The position numbers were made by a program, and so were the translations under genes. From Bacteroidales bacterium (GTDB taxonomy: Bacteria; Bacteroidota; Bacteroidia; Bacteroidales; WCHB1-69), in assembly GCA_031254735.1 (NCBI GenBank), contig JAIRTU010000077.1:1-9309 (forward strand): a stretch of DNA of 9,309 nt, written 5' to 3'. Below the pieces are notes generated by a model that was not told the DNA's origin, searched no databases, and saw only the letters and a list, made by a program, of their open reading frames with translations. Below, piece by piece: positions 1-7,094 of the stretch. Numbering within the stretch: position 1 is the first letter of the stretch; every line of letters starts with the position of its first letter.

Positions 1-21
1 TTTTCAAACAATTCATTTTCA

Positions 22-3000
22 ATGATTACATTTTTTCAAAAAGAATCTTCTGTTTATGTGGTTGAGGCTTGCAGTGCATTTTCTGCAGATGACCAATTAA
101 AATTGTCGTGGTTGTTTTCTAATGCTTCGCAAATAGAAACGCCGTTGTTGGAGGGTATTTTTATCGGACCACGTTACGAAATGATAACGCCGTGGAGTAC
201 CAATGCTGTGGAAATAACTCAAAACATGGGTTTGGAGGGCATTACACGTATAGAATTGTTTGAAAAAATTCTTTCGCCCATGCCGAATGTCTCCGGAGAA
301 GAATATGCTCGTTCGCAGTACGACCCGATGTTGCAAGCCGTGTATAAAAATCCGGGGCAGGACGTGTTTTTTCAGCAGCGTACGCCCGAAGCGGTGCGAT
401 ATATCGACGATTTGCATGCGTATACCATAGAAGAAGGCTTGGCGTTGAGCGAATACGAAATTGTGTATCTGGAAAATCTTTCCAAAAAATTAAATCGAAA
501 GTTGACCGACTCGGAGATATTCGGCTTTTCGCAGGTAAATTCCGAACATTGTCGGCATAAAATATTCAACGGAACATTTGTGATTGACGGCGAAGAAAAA
601 CCGCTGTCTTTGTTTGGGTTGATAAAAAAGACCTCGAAAGAATACCCCAACAGGATCGTTTCGGCATATAAAGATAATGTTGCATTTATCGAGGGACCCA
701 TCGCCCAACAATTTTCGCCTGTTCGTCAAGACAAGCCCGATTATTTCCAAACCAAAGAAATAGAAACGGTCATCTCGCTGAAAGCCGAAACGCACAACTT
801 CCCAACCACCGTCGAGCCGTTTAATGGTGCGGCAACAGGTTCGGGCGGCGAAATACGCGACCGCATGGCGGGAGGAACAGGTAGTATTCCCATGGCAGGA
901 ACGGCAGTCTACATGACTTCCTACTCCCGCCTGACCAACGACAAAGCATGGGAACAGCATATTATCCCCCGCAAATGGCTCTATCAATCGCCCGACGATA
1001 TATTGATAAAAGCCTCCAACGGTGCGAGTGATTTCGGTAATAAATTTGGGCAACCGCTTATTTGCGGGTCGCTGTTTACGTTTGAACATGAAGAAAATAA
1101 TAAAATTCACGGCTTCGACAAGGTGATTATGCTTGCCGGCGGCGTGGGTTTTGCCAATAAAAAACACGCCATTAAAAAAGAGGCGGAAGCGGGCGAGAAA
1201 GTAGTGGTGTTGGGGGGTGATAATTATCGTATCGGCATGGGCGGAGGTGCGGTTTCTTCGGTTGCGACAGGAGAATTTTCCAAGTCGATCGAGTTGAATG
1301 CCGTTCAGCGTTCCAATCCCGAAATGCAAAAGCGGGTTTTCAATGCGGTCAGGGCGATGGCGGAAATGGACAAAAATCCGATAGTCTCCATTCACGACCA
1401 TGGAGCGGGAGGGCATTTGAACTGTCTTTCCGAACTTTTGGAAACCACAGGCGGAACAATAGACATAGATGCCCTACCGATAGGAGACAAAACCCTTTCG
1501 GCAAAAGAAATTATCGGCAACGAATCGCAGGAACGTATGGGTTTGTTGCTCAAAAAAGAAGACATTGACGCCTTGAAACAAATCGCCGAACGCGAACGTG
1601 CCCCGCTCTATGTGGTTGGTGAGGCAACAGATGATAATCGTTTGGTGTTTGAACAGACAAAAGAAAAACAAAAGCCTGTCGATTTGGCGGTAGCCGACAT
1701 GTTGGGCAATCCGCCCAAAACCGTGATGACCGACACTACCGTCAAAGAAACGTTTCAACCTGTCGAGACAGATGTTGCGGACGATTTAACCAAAGAGATA
1801 GAAGCGGTTCTTCGTTTGGAAGCCGTTGCTTGCAAAGATTGGCTGACCAACAAAGTAGACCGTTCTGTGAGCGGAAAAGTTGCCATGCAGCAAACATGCG
1901 GTTCGTTGCAGCTTCCGCTGAATAATCTTGGCGTGATGGCATTGGATTTTAACGGAGAAAAAGGAATAGCCACAGCGATAGGACATGCTCCTGCGGTGGC
2001 GTTGATAAATCCTCGACACGGTTCGGTAATGGCAATAAGCGAAGCCTTGACCAACATCATCTGGACGCCGTTGAAAGGCGGTTTAAATGCCGTTTCGTTG
2101 AGTGCAAATTGGATGTGGGCTTGCAAAAACCATGGGGAAGATGCTCGTTTGTATCAGGCGGTAGAAGCGGCGAGCGACTTTGCCTGTCGGCTTGGAATTA
2201 ATATCCCGACAGGAAAAGATTCTCTTTCGATGACACAAAAATACCCTGACGGGAAAGTGGTTTTTTCTCCCGGCACGGTGATTATTTCGGCGGTGGGAGA
2301 GGCAGAAGATGTGCGTAAAACCGTTTCTCCTGTCTTGCAACCGCAACAGGAGACCAAGATTTTGTATATCGATTTCTCTTCCGACACATTGAAACTCGGC
2401 GGAAGCAGTTATGCCCAAACCAAAAACCGTTTGGGCGAACAGACGCCCACCGTCAACAATACGGATTATTTCAAAAAGGTGTTTAACACCATTCAACAGT
2501 TCATTCGAGAAGAAAAGATATTGGCGGGACATGATATTTCGGCAGGCGGAATGATTACGGCGTTGCTGGAAATGACTTTCGCCGACAACAGCCTGAATGT
2601 AACCGCCGATTTGTCTTCTTTGTCCGAAAAAGATATTCGGAAGATACTGTTTGCCGAAAATGCAGGAATTTTAATTCAGGTGAAAGACAATCGGGCAGTG
2701 GAAACGGTTTTGGAAAAAGCCGAAATCGGGTTCTCCGCAATCGCAACCGTAACAACAGAAGGTCATCACCAAAAGCTGACATTGAAAAAAGACGAGCTGT
2801 TGTATTCGTTCGACATAGACCAATTGCGCGACGTGTGGTATGAGACGTCGTATTTGTTCGATTGCAAACAAAGCGGACACGAGAAAGCGACGGAACGCTA
2901 CGATAATTATAAAAATCAGGCGTTGAGTTTTCGTTTTCCCGAAGATTTTACCGGTCGGCTGTCGCAATACGGACTTTCGCATCATCGCAAACCAAGCGGC

Positions 3001-3750
3001 ACGAAAGCGGCTATCATTCGAGAAAAAGGGACTAATGGCGACAGAGAAATGGCGTATTCGCTTTATCTGGCGGGCTTTGACGTGAAAGATGTGCATGTGA
3101 GCGATTTGATGTCGGGGAGAGAAACGTTGGAAGATATTCAGATGATAGTTTTTCCGGGTGGATTTTCTCATTCCGACGTGTTGGGTTCTGCCAAAGGGTG
3201 GGCGGGGGCTTTTCTGTTTAACGAAAATGCCCGAAATGCCTTGCAGAATTTCTACAAAAGAGAAAACACGTTGAGTTTGGGCGTGTGCAACGGCTGTCAG
3301 CTGATGACGGAATTGGGATTGATTTACCCGCAACATGCGGTAATGCCCAAGATGCTGCACAACGATTCTCATAAGTTTGAGTCTGCCTTTGTGAATGTAA
3401 CTATTTTGCCAAACAATTCGGTGATGTTGTCTTCTTTGGCGGGCAGTCGTTTGGGGATATGGGTTGCTCACGGTGAGGGAAAATTCCATTTGCCTCTTTC
3501 GGAAGATCAATATAATATTCCGATAAAATACAGTTATTCGGGTTATCCGGGCAATCCCAACGGCTCGGCGTATCAAGCTGCCGCTATTTGCAGCGAAGAC
3601 GGACGGCATCTGGCGATAATGCCGCATTTGGAGCGATCTTTATTCGCTTGGCATTGGGGATATTATCCCGCCGACCGCAAAACCGATGAAGTTTCGCCAT
3701 GGATAACCGCTTTTGTCAACGCTAAGACGTGGATTGAAAATAATTGTTAA
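22..3750 (+). CDS. purL: Phosphoribosylformylglycinamidine (FGAM) synthase, large single-chain form
   Basis: Cytosolic enzyme of de novo purine synthesis: it converts FGAR, glutamine and ATP to FGAM, glutamate and ADP. The 1242 residues match the long PurL form that carries synthase and glutaminase on one chain, so no separate PurS or PurQ is needed. Visible in order: an N-terminal domain and linker with FSQVNSEHCRHK (about 169-180); a first AIRS-like half with KAETHNFPTTVEPFNGAATG (from K254); a second half with PTGKDSLSM (from P729); and a class I glutamine amidotransferase domain with GVCNGCQ (catalytic Cys1089) and MPHLER (His1202 and Glu1204 complete the triad). The frame is intact throughout. 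No in-frame stop lies in the 21 bases upstream, but the opening MITFFQ matches how Bacteroidetes PurL proteins begin, so this start is favoured. Its promoter lies outside the window. Downstream is a repeat-rich gap, so it is probably not cotranscribed with fabG. Confidence 0.98.
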   Translation: MITFFQKESSVYVVEACSAFSADDQLKLSWLFSNASQIETPLLEGIFIGPRYEMITPWSTNAVEITQNMGLEGITRIELFEKILSPMPNVSGEEYARSQYDPMLQAVYKNPGQDVFFQQRTPEAVRYIDDLHAYTIEEGLALSEYEIVYLENLSKKLNRKLTDSEIFGFSQVNSEHCRHKIFNGTFVIDGEEKPLSLFGLIKKTSKEYPNRIVSAYKDNVAFIEGPIAQQFSPVRQDKPDYFQTKEIETVISLKAETHNFPTTVEPFNGAATGSGGEIRDRMAGGTGSIPMAGTAVYMTSYSRLTNDKAWEQHIIPRKWLYQSPDDILIKASNGASDFGNKFGQPLICGSLFTFEHEENNKIHGFDKVIMLAGGVGFANKKHAIKKEAEAGEKVVVLGGDNYRIGMGGGAVSSVATGEFSKSIELNAVQRSNPEMQKRVFNAVRAMAEMDKNPIVSIHDHGAGGHLNCLSELLETTGGTIDIDALPIGDKTLSAKEIIGNESQERMGLLLKKEDIDALKQIAERERAPLYVVGEATDDNRLVFEQTKEKQKPVDLAVADMLGNPPKTVMTDTTVKETFQPVETDVADDLTKEIEAVLRLEAVACKDWLTNKVDRSVSGKVAMQQTCGSLQLPLNNLGVMALDFNGEKGIATAIGHAPAVALINPRHGSVMAISEALTNIIWTPLKGGLNAVSLSANWMWACKNHGEDARLYQAVEAASDFACRLGINIPTGKDSLSMTQKYPDGKVVFSPGTVIISAVGEAEDVRKTVSPVLQPQQETKILYIDFSSDTLKLGGSSYAQTKNRLGEQTPTVNNTDYFKKVFNTIQQFIREEKILAGHDISAGGMITALLEMTFADNSLNVTADLSSLSEKDIRKILFAENAGILIQVKDNRAVETVLEKAEIGFSAIATVTTEGHHQKLTLKKDELLYSFDIDQLRDVWYETSYLFDCKQSGHEKATERYDNYKNQALSFRFPEDFTGRLSQYGLSHHRKPSGTKAAIIREKGTNGDREMAYSLYLAGFDVKDVHVSDLMSGRETLEDIQMIVFPGGFSHSDVLGSAKGWAGAFLFNENARNALQNFYKRENTLSLGVCNGCQLMTELGLIYPQHAVMPKMLHNDSHKFESAFVNVTILPNNSVMLSSLAGSRLGIWVAHGEGKFHLPLSEDQYNIPIKYSYSGYPGNPNGSAYQAAAICSEDGRHLAIMPHLERSLFAWHWGYYPADRKTDEVSPWITAFVNAKTWIENNC

Positions 3751-3801
3751 TGGTTAATGACGCTTTGTTGTTTCGTCTGTGCTTAATTCGCTACGTTATT
3801 T

Positions 3802-3838
3802 CCCCTAACAATTTGCCCCTAAATCCCCTAAAGTGGAC
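3802..3838. repeat. Short array of CCCCTAAA units
   Basis: Three CCCCTAA(A) units lie at 3802-3808, 3816-3823 and 3825-3832, followed by GTGGAC. The last two units resemble the short CCCCTAAAT-CCCCTAAAG intergenic element I recall as scattered through many Bacteroidetes genomes; that link is from memory and not tested. It lies just after purL, with no coding potential seen. Function unknown. Confidence 0.5.
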
Positions 3839-3867
3839 ATCCAAGCCGTTTTTTATGCGTTCGGATT

Positions 3868-3900
3868 AAACCTTTGAGGTTTGTCAAACCTCAAAGGTTT
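3868..3900. repeat. Perfect 16-bp inverted repeat with a one-base centre
   Basis: The left arm AAACCTTTGAGGTTTG (3868-3883) is the exact reverse complement of 3885-3900, with a single T between them. As RNA it would fold into about 15 pairs closed by a three-base loop. It lies 118 bases after the purL stop and could end purL transcription, but no run of T follows on either side, so a classical intrinsic terminator is not well supported. Its perfect symmetry and AACCTCAAAGGTT core look more like a dispersed intergenic palindrome of the kind seen in Bacteroidetes genomes. Partial complementarity continues outside the arms (ATTAA on the left, TTAAT on the right) across a short bulge. Confidence 0.75.
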
Positions 3901-3923
3901 GAATTAATCACATTAATCATATA

Positions 3924-3999
3924 AATCACAGTTCAGACAAATTGAACCGTAATTCGTAATTTGTAATTCGTAATTGAAAACAATCCCAGTTCGGACAAA
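3924..3999. repeat. Direct repeat pair (18 bases) flanking the heptamer array
   Basis: The two copies are 3924-3941 and 3982-3999; they share AATC, CAGTTC and GACAAA and differ at 2 of 18 positions. They enclose the heptamer array. The arrangement could be a target-site or recombination scar, a pair of regulator sites upstream of the fabG promoter, or a duplicated fragment of a dispersed repeat. The sequence does not decide between these. Confidence 0.45.
3949..3976. repeat. Four-copy tandem heptamer GTAATTN
   Basis: Four head-to-tail 7-base units: GTAATTC (3949), GTAATTT (3956), GTAATTC (3963) and GTAATTG (3970). Only the last base varies. Such short arrays often change copy number by slippage. 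It lies about 70 bases upstream of the fabG promoter core and shows no coding potential. Confidence 0.7.
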
Positions 4000-4021
4000 A
4001 GGGGCGGGAAAGGAAAGTGCA

Positions 4022-4054
4022 TTGTAGTCTGTAATGGAAAAAATTGTACCTTTG
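4022..4054 (+). promoter_or_regulatory. Promoter for fabG operon (Bacteroidetes type)
   Basis: TACCTTTG at 4047-4054 exactly fits the Bacteroidetes -7 element TAnnTTTG. A TTG at 4022-4024 may be the -33 element, although the 22-base spacing is slightly longer than usual. The core ends 26 bases before the fabG ATG. The block 4031-4064 is nearly identical to the one ahead of rpmG. Confidence 0.8.
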
Positions 4055-4080
4055 CAGTCCTAAACAAAGCAGATTTTTAT

Positions 4081-4827
4081 ATGAAATTATTAGAAGGGAA
4101 AAATGCTCTTATTACGGGAGCTTCTCGCGGGATAGGCAAAGAGATTGCCATTGTTTTCGCCCGACACGGTGCGAATGTTGCGTTTACCGATTTGAAAGAA
4201 GATGAAAATGCCAAACAGGTGCTGCAAACACTTGCAGACTTGGGCGTTCGGGCGAAATTTTATGTTTCAGATGCTTCTTCTTACGCTTCTTCGGAAGAGA
4301 CCGCCAAAAAAGTGGCGGAAGATTTTGGCAATATCGATATTTTGGTAAACAACGCCGGTATCACTCGCGACAATCTCCTGATGCGAATGAGCGAAGACGA
4401 TTTCGATTTGGTGATGAAAGTAAACCTGAAATCGGTGTTTAACCTCACAAAAGCGGTTCAACCGTATATGCTGAAACAGAGGAAAGGCTCTATTATCAAT
4501 ATGAGTTCGGTGGTTGGTTTGCAGGGCAATGCGGGTCAGGCAAATTATTCCGCCTCCAAAGCGGGGATACTCGGTTTTACCAAGTCTATTGCACGAGAAT
4601 TGGGTTCGCGCAATATCCGCTGCAATGCCATTGCACCCGGATTTATCGAAACGGAGATGACACACGTCCTCAACGAAGAGGTTCGACATAATTGGATACA
4701 GACCATTCCGCTGCGTCGGGCGGGAAACGCCACCGATGTGGCTGAAACAGCCGTTTATCTGGCTTCCGACCTGTCGGCGTACATAACAGGACAGGTGATT
4801 AGCTGCGACGGCGGAATGCATACGTAA
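4081..4827 (+). CDS. fabG: 3-oxoacyl-[acyl-carrier-protein] reductase
   Basis: NADPH-dependent reductase of type II fatty-acid elongation: it reduces 3-oxoacyl-ACP to 3-hydroxyacyl-ACP in the cytosol. The 248 residues match the family length. Classical short-chain dehydrogenase marks are all present: the cofactor-binding TGASRGIG (12-19), NNAG (90-93), Asn115, and the catalytic Ser143, Tyr156 and Lys160 in the YSASK block, followed by the conserved APGFIETEMT region and a C-terminal GQVISCDGG. The ATG follows a strong promoter core by 26 bases and has no Shine-Dalgarno sequence, as is normal here. It probably leads a three-gene operon with the DUF4199 protein and the glycosyltransferase. Another short-chain dehydrogenase substrate is possible, because the family is large, but the overall pattern is that of FabG. 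Confidence 0.93.
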   Translation: MKLLEGKNALITGASRGIGKEIAIVFARHGANVAFTDLKEDENAKQVLQTLADLGVRAKFYVSDASSYASSEETAKKVAEDFGNIDILVNNAGITRDNLLMRMSEDDFDLVMKVNLKSVFNLTKAVQPYMLKQRKGSIINMSSVVGLQGNAGQANYSASKAGILGFTKSIARELGSRNIRCNAIAPGFIETEMTHVLNEEVRHNWIQTIPLRRAGNATDVAETAVYLASDLSAYITGQVISCDGGMHT

Positions 4828-4833
4828 ATCGCG

Positions 4834-5388
4834 ATGAACAAAAACCTGAAAACCATCATCTTCTCTTGGGGCGGGATGCTCGCCGGAGGAACAATTATTT
4901 TTCATCTGTTGAACATTTATGTTGTTCCTGCCGATGGGATTGTCCTGAAAAACATTATAGATGTTTGCGGATTGATTTTTTCATTTTTTTGCATTTACAA
5001 AGCCATGTATGCGTATCGAGCTTTGCAGGGAGAAAAAAATCCTTTTCCTGCCATAGAGGGAATAAAGGCGTCGATGGGGACATTGTTTGTTTTTACGGTT
5101 TTGTTTCTGACGTATTCTTTATTTTTTTATAATTTTGTAAATAAAAATTTTGTTGAAGAATATAAACAGAAACAGACGGCAATTGTCTTGAACAGCGATT
5201 TGCCCGAAGAAGAAAAAGAAAAACACATTCAGGCAACAAAACAGACAACCACCACATCTTACGTTGTCTCCAATTTGCTTCAACGGTTGGTTTTGCCGGC
5301 GACAGGCATGCTGTTTATGGCAGCATTCATGCAGCGAAAACCCGCAAAAAACGTTGAAGCACAACATAAAGAAAATCAACCATCATAA
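4834..5388 (+). CDS. DUF4199-like four-helix membrane protein
   Basis: A 184-residue inner-membrane protein of unknown function. Four hydrophobic segments are visible at about 7-31, 38-59, 80-101 and 145-166. A charged stretch (about 103-140) rich in Glu, Lys and Gln lies between helices 3 and 4, and the C-terminal tail is hydrophilic. The helix layout, the GEKNPFPAIEGIKASMG segment between helices 2 and 3, and the DLPEEEKEK loop are typical of the DUF4199 family, which I know mainly from Bacteroidetes. It begins 6 bases after fabG stops and ends 11 bases before the glycosyltransferase, so cotranscription is likely. In this phylum such proteins are often encoded next to a family 2 glycosyltransferase, which suggests an envelope role; that is inference. 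No catalytic motif is visible. Confidence 0.8.
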   Translation: MNKNLKTIIFSWGGMLAGGTIIFHLLNIYVVPADGIVLKNIIDVCGLIFSFFCIYKAMYAYRALQGEKNPFPAIEGIKASMGTLFVFTVLFLTYSLFFYNFVNKNFVEEYKQKQTAIVLNSDLPEEEKEKHIQATKQTTTTSYVVSNLLQRLVLPATGMLFMAAFMQRKPAKNVEAQHKENQPS

Positions 5389-5399
5389 AAAAACATGTT

Positions 5400-6353
5400 A
5401 TGGACATATCAGTAATCATACCCTTGTTGAACGAAGAAGAATCGCTGACGGAATTGACCCAATGGATTCAAGAAGTGATGCACGAACATAAATTTTCTTA
5501 CGAGATTATTTTTATAGATGACGGCAGCACCGATAACTCGTGGAAAATAATAGAAGAGTTGCGTGCGGACGATGAAAATATTCACGGAATACGTTTCAGG
5601 CGGAATTACGGAAAATCTGCCGCCTTGAATGTCGGTTTTGAGCAGGCTCAGGGCGATGTTGTCATTACTATGGACGCCGATTTGCAAGACAGTCCCGCCG
5701 AAATTCCCGAACTGTACAGCATGATCAACATGATGGGATACGACCTTGTTTCGGGGTGGAAGAAAGTACGTTACGACTCTAAGTTGGCAAAAAATATCCC
5801 TTCCAAATTTTTTAACTGGACAACAAGAAAAATGTCGAAAATCGAACTGCATGACTTCAATTGCGGACTGAAAGCCTATCGGAACGAAGTTGTGAAGTCG
5901 ATAGAAGTGTATGGAGAAATGCACCGTTATATTCCTGTAATTGCCAAATGGGCGGGGTTTTCCAAGATCGGCGAGAAAGTGGTTGTTCATCAAAAAAGAA
6001 AATACGGAAGCACCAAATTTGGTTGGAGTCGTTTTATCAACGGTTATTTAGATTTGATTTCTATCTCGTTTGTAACGCGATTCAGCAAAAAACCCATGCA
6101 CTTTTTCGGCGTGGGAGGCACTCTTTCTTTTTTTATAGGCTTTATCATCTCTATTTGGTTGATAGTGGATAAATTTCGCAATGTGGCATTGGGAACACCT
6201 TATCGTCAGGTTGCCGATCAGCCGCTGTTTTATTTTGCTCTTCTGGCGATGATATTTGGAATTATGCTGTTTTTGGCGGGCTTTTTAGCCGAATTGATTT
6301 CCCGCTCTTCTCCCGACAGAAACAAATACATCATTCGTGAAAAAACAGACTGA
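5400..6353 (+). CDS. Family 2 glycosyltransferase, polyprenyl-phosphate type (GtrB/DPM1-like)
   Basis: Probably transfers a sugar from a nucleotide donor to a polyprenyl phosphate at the cytoplasmic face of the inner membrane, supplying a lipid-linked sugar for envelope glycans. The 317 residues show a GT-A domain with an N-terminal VIIPLLNEEESL, DDGSTD (40-45), the metal-binding DAD within MDADLQD (91-97), DFNCGLKAY (152-160), HRYIPV (175-180) and RKYGSTKFG (200-208), all typical of the DPM1/GtrB/ArnC group. Two transmembrane helices follow (about 236-258 and 275-300). The sugar cannot be read from the sequence. It is the last gene of the fabG operon and faces the convergent DUF6873-like gene 51 bases away. 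No acyltransferase or lipopolysaccharide genes lie nearby to indicate a pathway. Confidence 0.9.
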   Translation: MDISVIIPLLNEEESLTELTQWIQEVMHEHKFSYEIIFIDDGSTDNSWKIIEELRADDENIHGIRFRRNYGKSAALNVGFEQAQGDVVITMDADLQDSPAEIPELYSMINMMGYDLVSGWKKVRYDSKLAKNIPSKFFNWTTRKMSKIELHDFNCGLKAYRNEVVKSIEVYGEMHRYIPVIAKWAGFSKIGEKVVVHQKRKYGSTKFGWSRFINGYLDLISISFVTRFSKKPMHFFGVGGTLSFFIGFIISIWLIVDKFRNVALGTPYRQVADQPLFYFALLAMIFGIMLFLAGFLAELISRSSPDRNKYIIREKTD

Positions 6354-6404
6354 TACAGGCGCCGAAACATCACAGACCGCTTCCGACAGTTTGTAAAAAT
6401 AATT

Positions 6405-7094
6405 TTACGGCAAGAAAAACAGACTCCCGCCGTCGAAAAGTTTTCCGTTATATAAAGGAATCACTTCATAGCCCAATTGATGTAAAAACGATTGCAGGCG
6501 TTTTCTTTCGGGATAAAAATCAAGGTCTCCACAGACAAAAACCCTGTTTCCGACAACGCCCATGCAGCCGCCTATGCAGCCGTTGGCATATCCGGGCAAA
6601 AGTATCTCTTTGGGCGAGACATAACAACAGTTCAACCCCTGCTTCAAAAGGACTTTTTCGATACCTCTATCGGACGTGATAAAATTATCTCCTTTCAAAG
6701 AAAGCAAAGAACAACGAGTATAGGCTTGATTTACATGAATAAACATGCGGTTGTTCACGCTTTCCAAAATAGAGACGTCGGTATATTTCCGATTGTGGAT
6801 AATATAACTGTCCGACAACACCACATTGTAACACGATGAATTTTCTTTTTCTTTGCCCACGCAGGTTACACCTTTTTGCAGGGTAAATCTTTTTTTCTGC
6901 AAGAAGTCAACAACATATTCGGGGGTGTTGGGTGCGACAATAATATGCTTCTCCGATGGAAAAAAGAAAATATCGGGGTGTCCTGCAATTGCCTCGCAGG
7001 TAATATTTTCCGTAAAAAACGGAAGGCATTCTCCGTATTGTTTGAGTGTTGCAATTGCCTCTTCGGGCAATCGTCTGTCGTGAACAATTATCAT
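6405..7094 (-). CDS. DUF6873-like protein, probable GME (guanidino-modifying-enzyme) fold
   Basis: A 229-residue soluble protein without signal peptide or membrane helix. It resembles the DUF6873 family, assigned to the fold of guanidino-modifying enzymes (agmatine deiminase, dimethylargininase). Recognisable blocks are HPDIFFF (39-45), QAYTRCSLL (123-131), ITSDRGIEKVLL (139-150), LPGYANGCIGGCMG (166-179), FVCGDLDF (186-193) and the C-terminal FDGGSLFFLP (220-229). In true GME enzymes a catalytic Cys sits close to the C-terminus after a Gly-rich turn; here that place reads FFLP, so classical catalysis is doubtful, although Cys173, Cys177 and Cys188 remain as candidates for another chemistry or metal binding. 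Its ATG overlaps the radical SAM stop as ATGA, implying translational coupling and a shared task. Family assignment is from motif memory; substrate unknown. Confidence 0.72.
   Translation of the reverse strand: MIIVHDRRLPEEAIATLKQYGECLPFFTENITCEAIAGHPDIFFFPSEKHIIVAPNTPEYVVDFLQKKRFTLQKGVTCVGKEKENSSCYNVVLSDSYIIHNRKYTDVSILESVNNRMFIHVNQAYTRCSLLSLKGDNFITSDRGIEKVLLKQGLNCCYVSPKEILLPGYANGCIGGCMGVVGNRVFVCGDLDFYPERKRLQSFLHQLGYEVIPLYNGKLFDGGSLFFLP

Noticed and set aside
490..1416. Open frame of 308 codons on the minus strand inside purL
   Set aside because: It is antisense to conserved PurL motifs, shows no recognisable domain and is rich in Phe, Arg and His, as expected of a shadow frame.
2671..3627. 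Open frame of 318 codons on the minus strand inside purL
   Set aside because: Antisense to the glutaminase part of PurL, with no family resemblance and no promoter; a by-product of codon use.
3751..4080. Small protein or structured RNA gene in the purL-fabG gap
   Set aside because: No open frame with a plausible start was convincing, and the structure present is explained by repeats and the promoter.
6393..6408. Hairpin GTAAAA-ATAA-TTTTAC between the convergent genes as a shared terminator
   Set aside because: Only six AT-rich pairs, overlaps the stop codon of the DUF6873-like gene, and no T-run follows; chance is likely.
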